Positions 1 to 6,538 of a stretch of DNA of 7,883 bases are shown piece after piece; position 1 is the stretch's first letter, and the number at the start of each line of letters is the position of its first letter. The DNA lies in assembly GCA_027450105.1 (NCBI GenBank), contig DAIDKJ010000055.1:1-7883 (forward strand), read 5' to 3'. Below the pieces are notes generated by a model. That model was given only the letters and a program-made list of their open reading frames with translations, was not told the origin of the DNA and searched no databases. The DNA is from Ferrovum sp. GTDB lineage: Bacteria > Pseudomonadota > Gammaproteobacteria > Burkholderiales > Ferrovaceae. A program made the position numbers and the translations under genes.

Positions 1-506
1 GCCGTTGCCAGATTCCATTGAGCCAGCTTGTTGTCCAGATCGGCCTGATCCGCATCCAGCTGTGCCTGGCTGACGGCCTTGATTTCCAGCTGCGAACGGT
101 CCCGCTGCAAGGTGATCCGTGCCAGTTTGACGCTGGCTTCCCAGGCACTCACTTGAGCCCGTTCGGCATCGTCGACCATCTGCAGCAGTAACTGCCCGGC
201 ATGCACCATGGCCCCCGACGGCACGGCGATGGAGCGCACCGTACCGGGCACCTCGGGACTGAGGTCCACGCCGTGCAAGGCGCGCAGCGAGCCAATGGCC
301 TGGATTTGTGGATTCCACTGCGTGGTTTGAACCACTTGCATCGTGACCGTTTGGGGCGGGTTTTTCATGCCGGCCAGATGGCTCTGGATCATGGAAACCT
401 TGAACAGATTGAATCCCACCAGGCCACCCACCAGAATGACCACCAGCACCAGCATGAGGATCAGGCGCTTTTTGAAAGAAGGCTTTTCGGGATGTGCAGG
501 GTTCAT
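1..506 (-). CDS. Efflux periplasmic adaptor subunit (HlyD/membrane fusion family), C-terminus cut off by window edge
   Basis: This is the N-terminal 168 residues of a periplasmic adaptor that links an inner-membrane transporter to an outer-membrane channel. Visible parts are a short basic N-terminus (KKR at 12-14), one hydrophobic anchor at about 15-35, and a lipoyl/barrel-sandwich half-motif at about 70-112 (GSLRA, then LSPEVPGTVRSIAV, then GAMVHAGQLL). A Gln/Ala/Leu/Asp-rich stretch from about 113 is the start of the alpha-helical hairpin. The N-terminus with anchor and the SPEVPGTV core resemble MexH-like RND adaptors rather than MacA, but the transporter lies outside the window, so the pump class is inferred. 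The ATG start fits the anchor; only a weak GAGA ribosome site precedes it. It lies 82 bases after the outer-membrane channel gene on the same strand, so the two are probably co-transcribed. Confidence 0.88.
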   Translation of the reverse strand, partial: MNPAHPEKPSFKKRLILMLVLVVILVGGLVGFNLFKVSMIQSHLAGMKNPPQTVTMQVVQTTQWNPQIQAIGSLRALHGVDLSPEVPGTVRSIAVPSGAMVHAGQLLLQMVDDAERAQVSAWEASVKLARITLQRDRSQLEIKAVSQAQLDADQADLDNKLAQWNLAT

Positions 507-588
507 GGGCGATATTCTCGGACAAAAAACGACAAAACAGTCGACTCAGGCGCATGGGCCCCCAGGATTCGGTCGAGAGCGGAGTTCA

Positions 589-2106
589 TCACTGGCCAGA
601 GACAGGCTGGACAGTAGCCGCCGTGTTGGACTGGGGTGGGCTTTGCCAGCCCCCTCCCAAAGCAAGATACAAGGCTGCTGTATCAGACAGGCGCTGCACC
701 TGGGCCTGGGTTTGGGTGATGCGCGCTTGTTCGGCCCGGGCTTGAACACTCAACACCTCCGGGTACCCCAGAGCACCCAGAGCGTACTGTGCCCGGGCCC
801 GGGCAAGGTTTTGCGCATAGGCCGTGGCATTTTGCGTCTGTGCTTCCAGCGTTTGGGCATCGCTGTGCAGCGCATGCAATGCGTCGGCCACGTTCTGGAA
901 GGCAAAGACCACCGTTTGCCGGTACTGGGCGGAGGCTTGTTGCAGGGCCGCTTCGGCGGCATGTTGCTCGGCAATGAGGGCCCCCCCATGAAACAGGGGT
1001 TGCGTGATATTGGTGCCCAGATTCCACACCGATGAGGCTGCATTGAACACATTTCCTGGCTGCAGGGCCATGGCTCCCATACCCGCCGACAGGGTTAGAT
1101 TGGGGTACACGCTGGCAATGGTCATTCCCAGAGATGCGGTGGCCTGATGCCATTGGGCCTCGCTGGCCAGAATGTCGGGGCGTTGACGCACCAGTTGCGA
1201 GGGAACGGTCAGGGGCAGATCCACCGGCAGGGTGAAATCAGCCAGATGAAATTCGGGCAACTCCCGGGCATCGGGAGTCTTGCCCAGGTAAGCCGCCAAT
1301 TGATGGCGCGCCTGCGCCAATTGCTGGTGCAGGGGTGGCAGGGTGGCTTTGGTTTGGGCCCACAGGGCGCGCTGATTTTGCACCTCGGTCTCGGACACGG
1401 CGCCTAGCGCTGCGCGTTGGCTCAGGATTTGCAGCAGCTCCCCCTGATCGGCCACCATGGCTTGCGTGGAATCGATCATGGCGCGCAAACCGGCCTCGAG
1501 TAGGGCCGTGGTCACGATATTGGCGGCCAGTGTTTGGCGCGCGCCCTGCAATAGCCAGGCTTGCATATCGGTTTGGGCAGCCAGCCCCTCCAGTTTGCGG
1601 CGATTGGCTCCGAAAAAATCCAGGGTATACCCCACATTGATCGACACATTGGTAAGACTGAAAGTGGGCGAATTACCGGGCAAACCAAAGGCCGCCGTGG
1701 AGATTTTTTCCCGGGTCTGACCGGCCTGGGCGTCTACACTGGGAACGAGCAGGTTATCCGACTGGGCCACGGCAAACTCACGCGCATTGGCTAGGGCTGC
1801 GCTGGCTGCCTCGATGGAGGGATTGTTTTGCAGGGCGCTATCGATGAGCGCATCGAGCTTGGGTGAGCCAAACTGCTGCCACCAGCGCCCGCTTTGGGCG
1901 TCTTTTTCCGTACTGAAATGTTGTGCGGCCCCAAAGGTCCCCTCGCTGCCCACTGTTGTTTCCGAAGCCGAAGCGGAACCGTAATCCGTGGCCTTGGGGG
2001 GTGCCGGACGGACAAAATCGGGCCCCACCGGACTGCAGGCTGTCAGGGCCAGGATGCCAAGTACAGGCAGCACGGTCTGCCAACAAAAACGGCGGACGAG
2101 TGACAT
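589..2106 (-). CDS. NodT-family outer-membrane efflux lipoprotein (RND pump channel)
   Basis: A 505-residue outer-membrane factor of the TolC/OprM type, the exit duct of a tripartite efflux pump. The chosen ATG gives a lipoprotein signal peptide: basic start, hydrophobic core at about 11-23, and lipobox LTAC with the lipidated cysteine at residue 24, followed by SPVGPDFVRP, the usual start of mature NodT-type proteins. Two repeated OEP halves follow, with long Ala/Gln-rich helices and the typical phrases RRKLEGLAAQTD, VPSQLVRQRPDILASEAQWHQATASLG and YPNLTLS. Length is normal for the family. An in-frame GTG at 2202 would add 32 residues before the signal peptide; I reject it because it would bury the signal and because a promoter lies between the two starts. 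Substrate cannot be told from this sequence. Confidence 0.93.
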   Translation of the reverse strand: MSLVRRFCWQTVLPVLGILALTACSPVGPDFVRPAPPKATDYGSASASETTVGSEGTFGAAQHFSTEKDAQSGRWWQQFGSPKLDALIDSALQNNPSIEAASAALANAREFAVAQSDNLLVPSVDAQAGQTREKISTAAFGLPGNSPTFSLTNVSINVGYTLDFFGANRRKLEGLAAQTDMQAWLLQGARQTLAANIVTTALLEAGLRAMIDSTQAMVADQGELLQILSQRAALGAVSETEVQNQRALWAQTKATLPPLHQQLAQARHQLAAYLGKTPDARELPEFHLADFTLPVDLPLTVPSQLVRQRPDILASEAQWHQATASLGMTIASVYPNLTLSAGMGAMALQPGNVFNAASSVWNLGTNITQPLFHGGALIAEQHAAEAALQQASAQYRQTVVFAFQNVADALHALHSDAQTLEAQTQNATAYAQNLARARAQYALGALGYPEVLSVQARAEQARITQTQAQVQRLSDTAALYLALGGGWQSPPQSNTAATVQPVSGQ

Positions 2107-2156
2107 GGTTTGGACTTGGGTGAAGAGGGTAACGGTAACAGGAATTCTCACGGCTT

Positions 2157-2186
2157 TATTGTACGCGTTCGTACGATACCTCGCAA
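2157..2186 (-). promoter_or_regulatory. Promoter with embedded palindromic operator for the efflux genes
   Basis: On the minus strand a -35 box TTGCGA (2186-2181) is separated by exactly 17 bases from a -10 box TACAAT (2163-2158). Spanning the spacer and the whole -10 box is an inverted repeat at 2157-2178: arms TATCGTACG and CGTACAATA around a 4-base centre AACG, with 8 of 9 arm positions pairing. Expected transcription start is near 2151, giving a leader of about 45 bases before the lipoprotein ATG. An operator in this position is typical of repression by a TetR-family dimer, which commonly controls RND pumps. The repressor type is inferred, and no regulator gene lies in the window. Confidence 0.7.
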
Positions 2187-2198
2187 ATCGATCGTTGC

Positions 2199-2681
2199 TC
2201 ACAGTTCTTCCGGTCCTTCTGGCCCAGCATTCGGTTCCCAGCGCCGGCGCGCCTGTTCATCGCTGGTTTTGGCCGCAACCCAGCGTGTTCCCTGGGCAGT
2301 GGTTTCCTTTTTCCAGAAGGGTGCCGTGGTTTTGAGTTGATCCATGAGGAATTCGCAGGCAGCAAAGGCTTGTTGGCGGTGGTGACTGGCTACGGCCACG
2401 AAAACGATGGCCTCGCCCACGCCGAGGGCCCCCACACGATGATGGATTTCCACGGCCAGAAGATCCCAGCGCGCCCTGGCCTGCTCTTCCAGGCGCGCCA
2501 GGGACTTTTCCGTCATGCCCGGGTAATGTTCCAGCGTCAGGGTTTGAATGACCTCCCCCTCGTTGAGGGAGCGAACCTGCCCCAGAAAAGAGACGATGGC
2601 TCCCGCCTGCGGCTGGCTTTGGCGTAAGCGCTGCAACAGGGCCGACTCATCCAGCGTGTCAATCTGCACCACAACGGTCAA
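2199..2681 (-). CDS. moaE: Molybdopterin synthase catalytic (large) subunit MoaE
   Basis: MoaE carries the active site of molybdopterin synthase, which inserts two dithiolene sulfurs, delivered by thiocarboxylated MoaD, into cyclic pyranopterin monophosphate in the cytoplasm. The sequence matches Escherichia coli MoaE closely: LTLEHYPGMTEKSL at about 48-61, HHR at 100-102, and LKTTAPFWKKE at about 116-126. The counterparts of E. coli Arg39, His103, Lys119 and Lys126 are all present (about R37, H101, K117, K124). No ATG is available at the start. I chose TTG at 2681 because GGGGAG lies 7 bases upstream and the protein then begins MTVVVQ, as many MoaE do. A TTG at 2696 would add five residues but has only an A-rich stretch before it. 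It follows the MobB-MoaD gene by 34 bases, placing both synthase subunits in one unit. Length (160) is slightly above E. coli (150) because of a short acidic tail. Confidence 0.95.
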   Translation of the reverse strand: MTVVVQIDTLDESALLQRLRQSQPQAGAIVSFLGQVRSLNEGEVIQTLTLEHYPGMTEKSLARLEEQARARWDLLAVEIHHRVGALGVGEAIVFVAVASHHRQQAFAACEFLMDQLKTTAPFWKKETTAQGTRWVAAKTSDEQARRRWEPNAGPEGPEEL

Positions 2682-2688
2682 TTGCGCG

Positions 2689-2694
2689 CTCCCC
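2689..2694 (-). promoter_or_regulatory. Ribosome binding site deciding the moaE start
   Basis: On the minus strand GGGGAG sits 7 bases before the TTG at 2681. It is the best Shine-Dalgarno match near the moaE start and favours that codon over the in-frame TTG at 2696. Confidence 0.5.
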
Positions 2695-2715
2695 AAGCTT
2701 TTTTTTGACGAGCCC

Positions 2716-3489
2716 TCATCCTCCGGTGACCGGAGGCAGCAAGGCTACCTCATCCTGATCTTGCAACCGGGTTTCATCCGACACCATGTCTTGATTCACG
2801 GCCACCCGATATGGATGACCCGGAGCAAAACACTCCGCCCAGACCCCGCCCCGCGACTGTAGTTGTGTAATGAGCCGCGCTACGGGCATTCCCCGTTCTA
2901 TGGCCACGATTTCCTGCGTCCGGTGCAGACGTTCTCGCAACTGTGCAAAGTATTTGAGGCGAACGGCTCCGGCTTGGGTCTGTGAGGGGCGCAGCACCAG
3001 ATCGAAGCGCTGGACCAAAAACCGGGCTGTGGCTTCCGGGTCATCGATATCCAGGCAAGGAAGCAGACCCGCTTGGGGTTGATCCGTGACCAGGGCGATG
3101 ATCCAGGGGTCGTTGGTATTGAGCCGGGTGCCGCCTTGGGCGGCCCGCCAGACTTCCATTTTGGGAATGGGCTCTTGCTTGAACCCTTCCACCAGGATCA
3201 GGTCGCAGGGGGTCAGATGGCGCAGCAAGGACTCCAGAGTCGGCTCTGTCTCGTCCACCAGTTCGTGCAGCAGGGCCCAGCGACGACTGGAGACAATCAG
3301 CACCTCTTGGGCCCCAGCCTGACGGTGCCGCCAGGAGTCTTTACCCGGGGTGTCGATCTCGAACTGATGATGGGCGTGTTTGATCAGAGCAACCCGTAGC
3401 CCCCAACTGCGCAAGAGGGCGATGACCTGCTCCAGCAACGTGGTTTTGCCAGCGCCCGAATGGCCCGCAAAACCGACGAGGGCACTCAC
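2716..3489 (-). CDS. mobB: MobB-MoaD fusion: molybdopterin-guanine dinucleotide adaptor plus molybdopterin synthase sulfur carrier
   Basis: A 257-residue protein with two cofactor domains. Residues 1 to about 165 are MobB, a GTP-binding helper of MobA in making molybdopterin-guanine dinucleotide. It shows the Walker A GHSGAGKTT (9-17), IKHAHH with DTPGKDS (36-52), the RQAGA signature, SSRRWALLHE, and LILVEGFK near 97-104; all align with E. coli MobB. After a short linker (about 165-172), residues 173-257 form a complete ubiquitin-like MoaD (VRLKYFAQLRERL, then VAVNQDMV, then LQDQDEVALLPPVTGG). It ends in the free Gly-Gly that MoeB adenylates and that carries the thiocarboxylate. One uninterrupted frame covers both domains and no second start is needed. 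The GTG start overlaps the typA stop by 4 bases (GTGA), suggesting translational coupling; moaE follows. Domain calls are firm; whether the fusion acts as one protein or is processed is unknown. Confidence 0.93.
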   Translation of the reverse strand: MSALVGFAGHSGAGKTTLLEQVIALLRSWGLRVALIKHAHHQFEIDTPGKDSWRHRQAGAQEVLIVSSRRWALLHELVDETEPTLESLLRHLTPCDLILVEGFKQEPIPKMEVWRAAQGGTRLNTNDPWIIALVTDQPQAGLLPCLDIDDPEATARFLVQRFDLVLRPSQTQAGAVRLKYFAQLRERLHRTQEIVAIERGMPVARLITQLQSRGGVWAECFAPGHPYRVAVNQDMVSDETRLQDQDEVALLPPVTGG

Positions 3490-5312
3490 GAGATCGACTC
3501 TGCCCCGCGTGCGGCGCGCTTGCGATCATGTTCCAGCAGATGGCGCTTGCGCAGGCGGATGGTTTTGGGGGTGATTTCCACCAGTTCGTCGTCATCGATG
3601 AACTCGATGGCTGACTCCAGGGTCATTCCCACTGGAGGGGTCAGGACCACGGCCTCGTCCTTGCCCGCTGCACGAATGTTGGTGAGCTGTTTGGTTTTGA
3701 CTGGGTTGACCACCAAGTCATTGTCACGGCTATGAATACCGATGATCATGCCCTCATAGACCCGGTCGCCCGGAACCACGAACATGCGTCCCCGTTCCTG
3801 TAATTTCCACAGGGAGTAGGCCACGGCTTCGCCCTGTTCGGCGGATATCAGGACTCCATTGCGACGTGCCGGAATGTCTGGTTTCATGGGCGCGTATTCG
3901 TCAAACACATGGCTCATGAGACCGGTGCCTCGTGTCATGGTGAGGAAATCCGACTGAAATCCGATGAGCCCCCGGGCAGGGATTCGATAGTCTAAACGTA
4001 CCCGTCCGCGTCCATCGGGTTGCATGTCCTGCAAATCGCCACGACGCTCTCCCAAGGCCTGCATCACGGTACCCTGATGACCTTCTTCCACATCGACGGT
4101 GAGCATTTCGAAAGGTTCGCAGCGCTCTCCGTTCACCTCTTTGAGCAGCACGCGAGGGCGCGAAACGGCAAGTTCGTAGCCTTCGCGGCGTATGTTTTCC
4201 AGCAGAATCATCAAGTGCAATTCACCCCGGCCGGACACCAAAAACACATCCGTGTCATCGGTTTCCTGCATGCGCAGGGCCACGTTGCTCATGAGTTCCC
4301 GCTCCAGACGTTCGCGCACCTGGCGGCTGGTAACGTATTTGCCCTCCTGGCCGGCAAAGGGCGAGGTGTTCACCTGAAAGTTCATGGTGAGGGTGGGTTC
4401 GTCCACTTCCAACATGGGCAAGGCGTCCGGGTGCTCCGGATCGGTAAGGGTGACCCCGATGCCCACATCCTCGATGCCATTGACCAGAACGATATCACCG
4501 GCCTCGGCCACTTCGAATTGTACCCGCTCCAGGCCCTTGAATCCCAGCACCTGATTGACCCGGGCTTTTTTGGGAGTACTGTCGGGACCACGCAACACGC
4601 TCACTTCCTGTCCCGGGCGAATGCGCCCGCGACGAATCCGGCCGATGCCGATGCGCCCCACGAAACTGGAGTAGTCCAGAGAAATGATTTGCAACTGCAA
4701 AGGACCTTCAGGGTCACCCGCACGTTGCGGAACGTATTGCAGGATGGTGTCGAATAACGGGCGCATGTCGGCACCGGTCTGTCCGACTTGCAGTGTGGCA
4801 TAGCCCTGAAGGGCCGAGGCATACACCACCGGGAAATCCAGTTGCTCTTCGCTCGCACCCAATTTGTCGAACAGGTCGAAGGTGTGATTGACCACCCAGT
4901 CTGGTCGCGCGCCAGGACGGTCGATCTTGTTCACCACCACGATGGGTTTGAGCCCCTGTGCCAGGGCTTTGCGCGTTACGAAGCGGGTTTGTGGCATGGG
5001 GCCTTCCACGGCGTCCACCAGCAACAGTACACCATCCACCATGGACAGCACGCGCTCCACTTCCCCGCCAAAATCCGCATGACCCGGCGTATCAACGATG
5101 TTGATGTGCGTTCCTTCGTAGGTCACCGCACAGTTTTTGGCCAGGATGGTAATGCCCCGTTCCTTTTCCAGGTCGTTGCTATCCATGACCCGTTCAGTGA
5201 CATGCTGATGGGCGGCAAAGGTACCGGCTTGCTGCAGGAGCTTGTCTACCAGCGTGGTCTTGCCATGATCCACGTGGGCGATGATGGCAATGTTGCGTAG
5301 TTGTCGAGACAT
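3486..5312 (-). CDS. typA: Ribosome-associated translational GTPase TypA/BipA
   Basis: TypA/BipA is an EF-G-like GTPase that binds the ribosome and supports 50S subunit assembly and growth at low temperature or under stress. The 608-residue length is standard. Motifs in order: G1 AHVDHGKTTL (12-21), switch I DLEKERGITI (47-56) with the G2 threonine, G3 DTPGH (74-78) including the catalytic histidine, and G4 NKID (128-131). A beta-barrel domain follows at about 200-290 (IGRIGIGRIRRGRIRPGQ), then EF-G-like domains III and V (TSPFAGQEGKYVTSRQVRERLERE; LSRPRVLLKE-type strand; RGLIGFQSDFLTMTRGTG). The BipA-specific C-terminus contains NDLVVNPVKTKQLTNIRA. The ATG gives the usual MSRQLRNIAIIAHVDHGK start, though it has no clear Shine-Dalgarno. 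It is the first gene of the leftward unit with the MobB-MoaD gene and moaE. Confidence 0.98.
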   Translation of the reverse strand: MSRQLRNIAIIAHVDHGKTTLVDKLLQQAGTFAAHQHVTERVMDSNDLEKERGITILAKNCAVTYEGTHINIVDTPGHADFGGEVERVLSMVDGVLLLVDAVEGPMPQTRFVTRKALAQGLKPIVVVNKIDRPGARPDWVVNHTFDLFDKLGASEEQLDFPVVYASALQGYATLQVGQTGADMRPLFDTILQYVPQRAGDPEGPLQLQIISLDYSSFVGRIGIGRIRRGRIRPGQEVSVLRGPDSTPKKARVNQVLGFKGLERVQFEVAEAGDIVLVNGIEDVGIGVTLTDPEHPDALPMLEVDEPTLTMNFQVNTSPFAGQEGKYVTSRQVRERLERELMSNVALRMQETDDTDVFLVSGRGELHLMILLENIRREGYELAVSRPRVLLKEVNGERCEPFEMLTVDVEEGHQGTVMQALGERRGDLQDMQPDGRGRVRLDYRIPARGLIGFQSDFLTMTRGTGLMSHVFDEYAPMKPDIPARRNGVLISAEQGEAVAYSLWKLQERGRMFVVPGDRVYEGMIIGIHSRDNDLVVNPVKTKQLTNIRAAGKDEAVVLTPPVGMTLESAIEFIDDDELVEITPKTIRLRKRHLLEHDRKRAARGAESIS

Positions 5313-5344
5313 GAATTCAAACCATTAGGAGATCATAATCCGTC

Positions 5345-5353
5345 ATTCTAACA
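5345..5353 (-). promoter_or_regulatory. Candidate extended -10 promoter of typA
   Basis: On the minus strand TGTTAGAAT reads as an extended -10 element (TGn followed by TAGAAT, 5 of 6 matches to TATAAT). It would start transcription near 5338, about 26 bases before the typA ATG. No good -35 box is found at 16-18 bases, which is tolerated with an extended -10. A second -10-like TATGAT lies at 5337-5332 without a -35. The assignment is by motif only. Confidence 0.4.
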
Positions 5354-5441
5354 CGAGCCACCATCACGACCCGCCCGGATGGGGGGCGCAATGCAATCCC
5401 GGACACTTGCTTCTCGAGTCAAAATTGGACATAGTCGCAGG

Positions 5442-6347
5442 ATGAGAGATCTGGTATTGAAAATTGACGTGGATACCTTGCGGGGCACACTGGAGGGGGT
5501 GCCGGCTCTGGTCAGGCTGCTGCGCGCCCATGAAGTCGGGGCCACCTTCCTCTTCAGCCTGGGCCCGGATCACACCGGACGCGCCATCAAACGGGTTTTC
5601 CGCAAGGGCTTTCTGGGAAAGGTCAAACGGACTTCGGTGCTGGAGCACTATGGGCTTAAAACCTTGCTCTACGGCACCTTGCTGCCAGGTCCGGATATTG
5701 GTCTCAAGGCACGGGAGGTCATGCGCCAGGTGGCCGCGGCCGGATTCGAAACCGGCATCCACACCTGGGATCATATTGCCTGGCAGGATGGCGTATCCCG
5801 GGCCACACCCCAGTGGACGCGCCGGCAGTTGCAGCGCGCCGCACAGCGCTATCAAGACATCTTTGAGCGCCCGGCCCGATTACATGGTGCCGCAGGCTGG
5901 CAAATGAACGACAGCGCCTTGCACTATCTCCACTCGGAAGGTTTTCTCTGGTGTTCTGATTGTCGCGGCACGAGCCCTTTTTTGCCGGTGTTGGCCGATG
6001 GTACCGTGGGGTGTCCCCAGTTACCCACCACCTTGCCCACGCTGGATGAATTGATCGGCTGTGATGGTCTGGATGCCAGCTCGGTGGCCTCCCATCTACT
6101 CAGCCTGACACGCGAAGAACCCCCTGCCGGACATGTATTCACCTTGCATGCCGAACTGGAAGGGCTGCGTCTGGCCCACGTGCTGGATGCTCTGTTGCAC
6201 GGCTGGAAAACCCAGGGATACCGCCTGCAGGGTATGGCTGAGTTTGGTGCCCGAGTGGATCCGCTGCATTTGCCGCTGGGCACACTGGTAGCGGGCACAG
6301 TTCCCGGACGCTCGGGCACCTTGATGGTTCAGGGCTTGGCCCCATGA
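5442..6347 (+). CDS. arnD: ArnD-type deformylase (4-deoxy-4-formamido-L-arabinose-phosphoundecaprenol deformylase)
   Basis: ArnD removes the formyl group from undecaprenyl-phosphate 4-formamido-arabinose at the inner membrane, giving the lipid-linked aminoarabinose later placed on lipid A for polymyxin resistance. It belongs to the polysaccharide deacetylase (NodB) superfamily. The 301 residues compare with 296 in E. coli, and similarity runs end to end: LKIDVDTLRGTLEGVP (6-21, with the D9/D11 catalytic and metal aspartates), LFSLGPDHTGR (37-47), HTWDHIAWQ (107-115, metal histidines), AAGW, SDCRG, PTLDELIG, FTLHAELEG, and the closing LPLGTLVAGTVPGRSG. The ATG at 5442 reproduces the family start (MTKVGLRIDVDT in E. 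coli). Upstream in-frame ATGs at 5379 and 5391 add unrelated residues, though 5391 does have a G-run before it. The ribosome site at 5442 is poor. No other arn gene is in the window, so the substrate is inferred from family similarity. Confidence 0.9.
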   Translation: MRDLVLKIDVDTLRGTLEGVPALVRLLRAHEVGATFLFSLGPDHTGRAIKRVFRKGFLGKVKRTSVLEHYGLKTLLYGTLLPGPDIGLKAREVMRQVAAAGFETGIHTWDHIAWQDGVSRATPQWTRRQLQRAAQRYQDIFERPARLHGAAGWQMNDSALHYLHSEGFLWCSDCRGTSPFLPVLADGTVGCPQLPTTLPTLDELIGCDGLDASSVASHLLSLTREEPPAGHVFTLHAELEGLRLAHVLDALLHGWKTQGYRLQGMAEFGARVDPLHLPLGTLVAGTVPGRSGTLMVQGLAP

Positions 6348-6418
6348 TGACGACCCCCGCCAGGCGCCGCATTAAAATCCGCGCCCATGCGAACCCCCCA
6401 CCTGGCCAGCGAACAGGC

Positions 6419-6424
6419 TACAAT
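6419..6424 (+). promoter_or_regulatory. Candidate -10 box in the arnD-bcp gap
   Basis: The 191-base gap between arnD and the peroxiredoxin holds TACAAT here and a weaker TAAAAT at 6373-6378. Neither has a convincing -35 box at 16-18 bases. Transcription of the peroxiredoxin-phoH pair probably starts in this gap, but the exact site is uncertain. I see no hairpin with a T-run that would end the arnD transcript. Confidence 0.25.
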
Positions 6425-6528
6425 GCCGCACAGCACGCTTTTGCACTCAAAACAGAACCCGTTGCGGAACAATTACCCCGGCCCATGGGTCAGGGTTAAA
6501 CCAACCACATGTCACTGATGATCCTCAC

Positions 6529-6534
6529 AGGAAG
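6529..6534 (+). promoter_or_regulatory. Ribosome binding site deciding the bcp start
   Basis: AGGAAG here lies 4 bases before the ATG at 6539 (6 bases if only AGGA is counted). The in-frame ATGs at 6509 and 6518 have no comparable site, so 6539 is preferred. Confidence 0.6.
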
Positions 6535-6538
6535 CCCC

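Noticed and set aside
524..543. Terminator-like hairpin with six T's on the minus strand between the channel and adaptor genes
   Set aside because: The stem CGAC/GTCG is only 4 base pairs with a 6-base loop, too weak to act as an intrinsic terminator, and it would split genes that should be co-expressed.
790..805. Perfect 16-base palindrome TGCCCGGGCCCGGGCA
   Set aside because: It is inside the channel gene and follows from alternating Ala and Arg codons (ARAR) in a helix. A regulatory role is not supported.
343..1035. 230-codon open frame on the plus strand
   Set aside because: It lies antisense to the adaptor and channel genes, crosses their boundary, and has no recognisable motif.
4020..4757. 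245-codon open frame on the plus strand
   Set aside because: It is antisense to the typA coding region, which is unmistakable. The translation is His/Gln-rich without domains or a ribosome site, as expected of a mirror frame of a G+C-rich gene.
5379..5441. N-terminal extension of arnD from ATG 5379 or 5391
   Set aside because: The added residues have no counterpart in ArnD, and the ATG at 5442 gives the family's normal start. The G-run before 5391 is the only point in its favour.
6348..6538. Possible small RNA or riboswitch in the arnD-bcp gap
   Set aside because: I find no stable stem followed by a T-run and no known riboswitch core. Only isolated -10-like boxes are visible.
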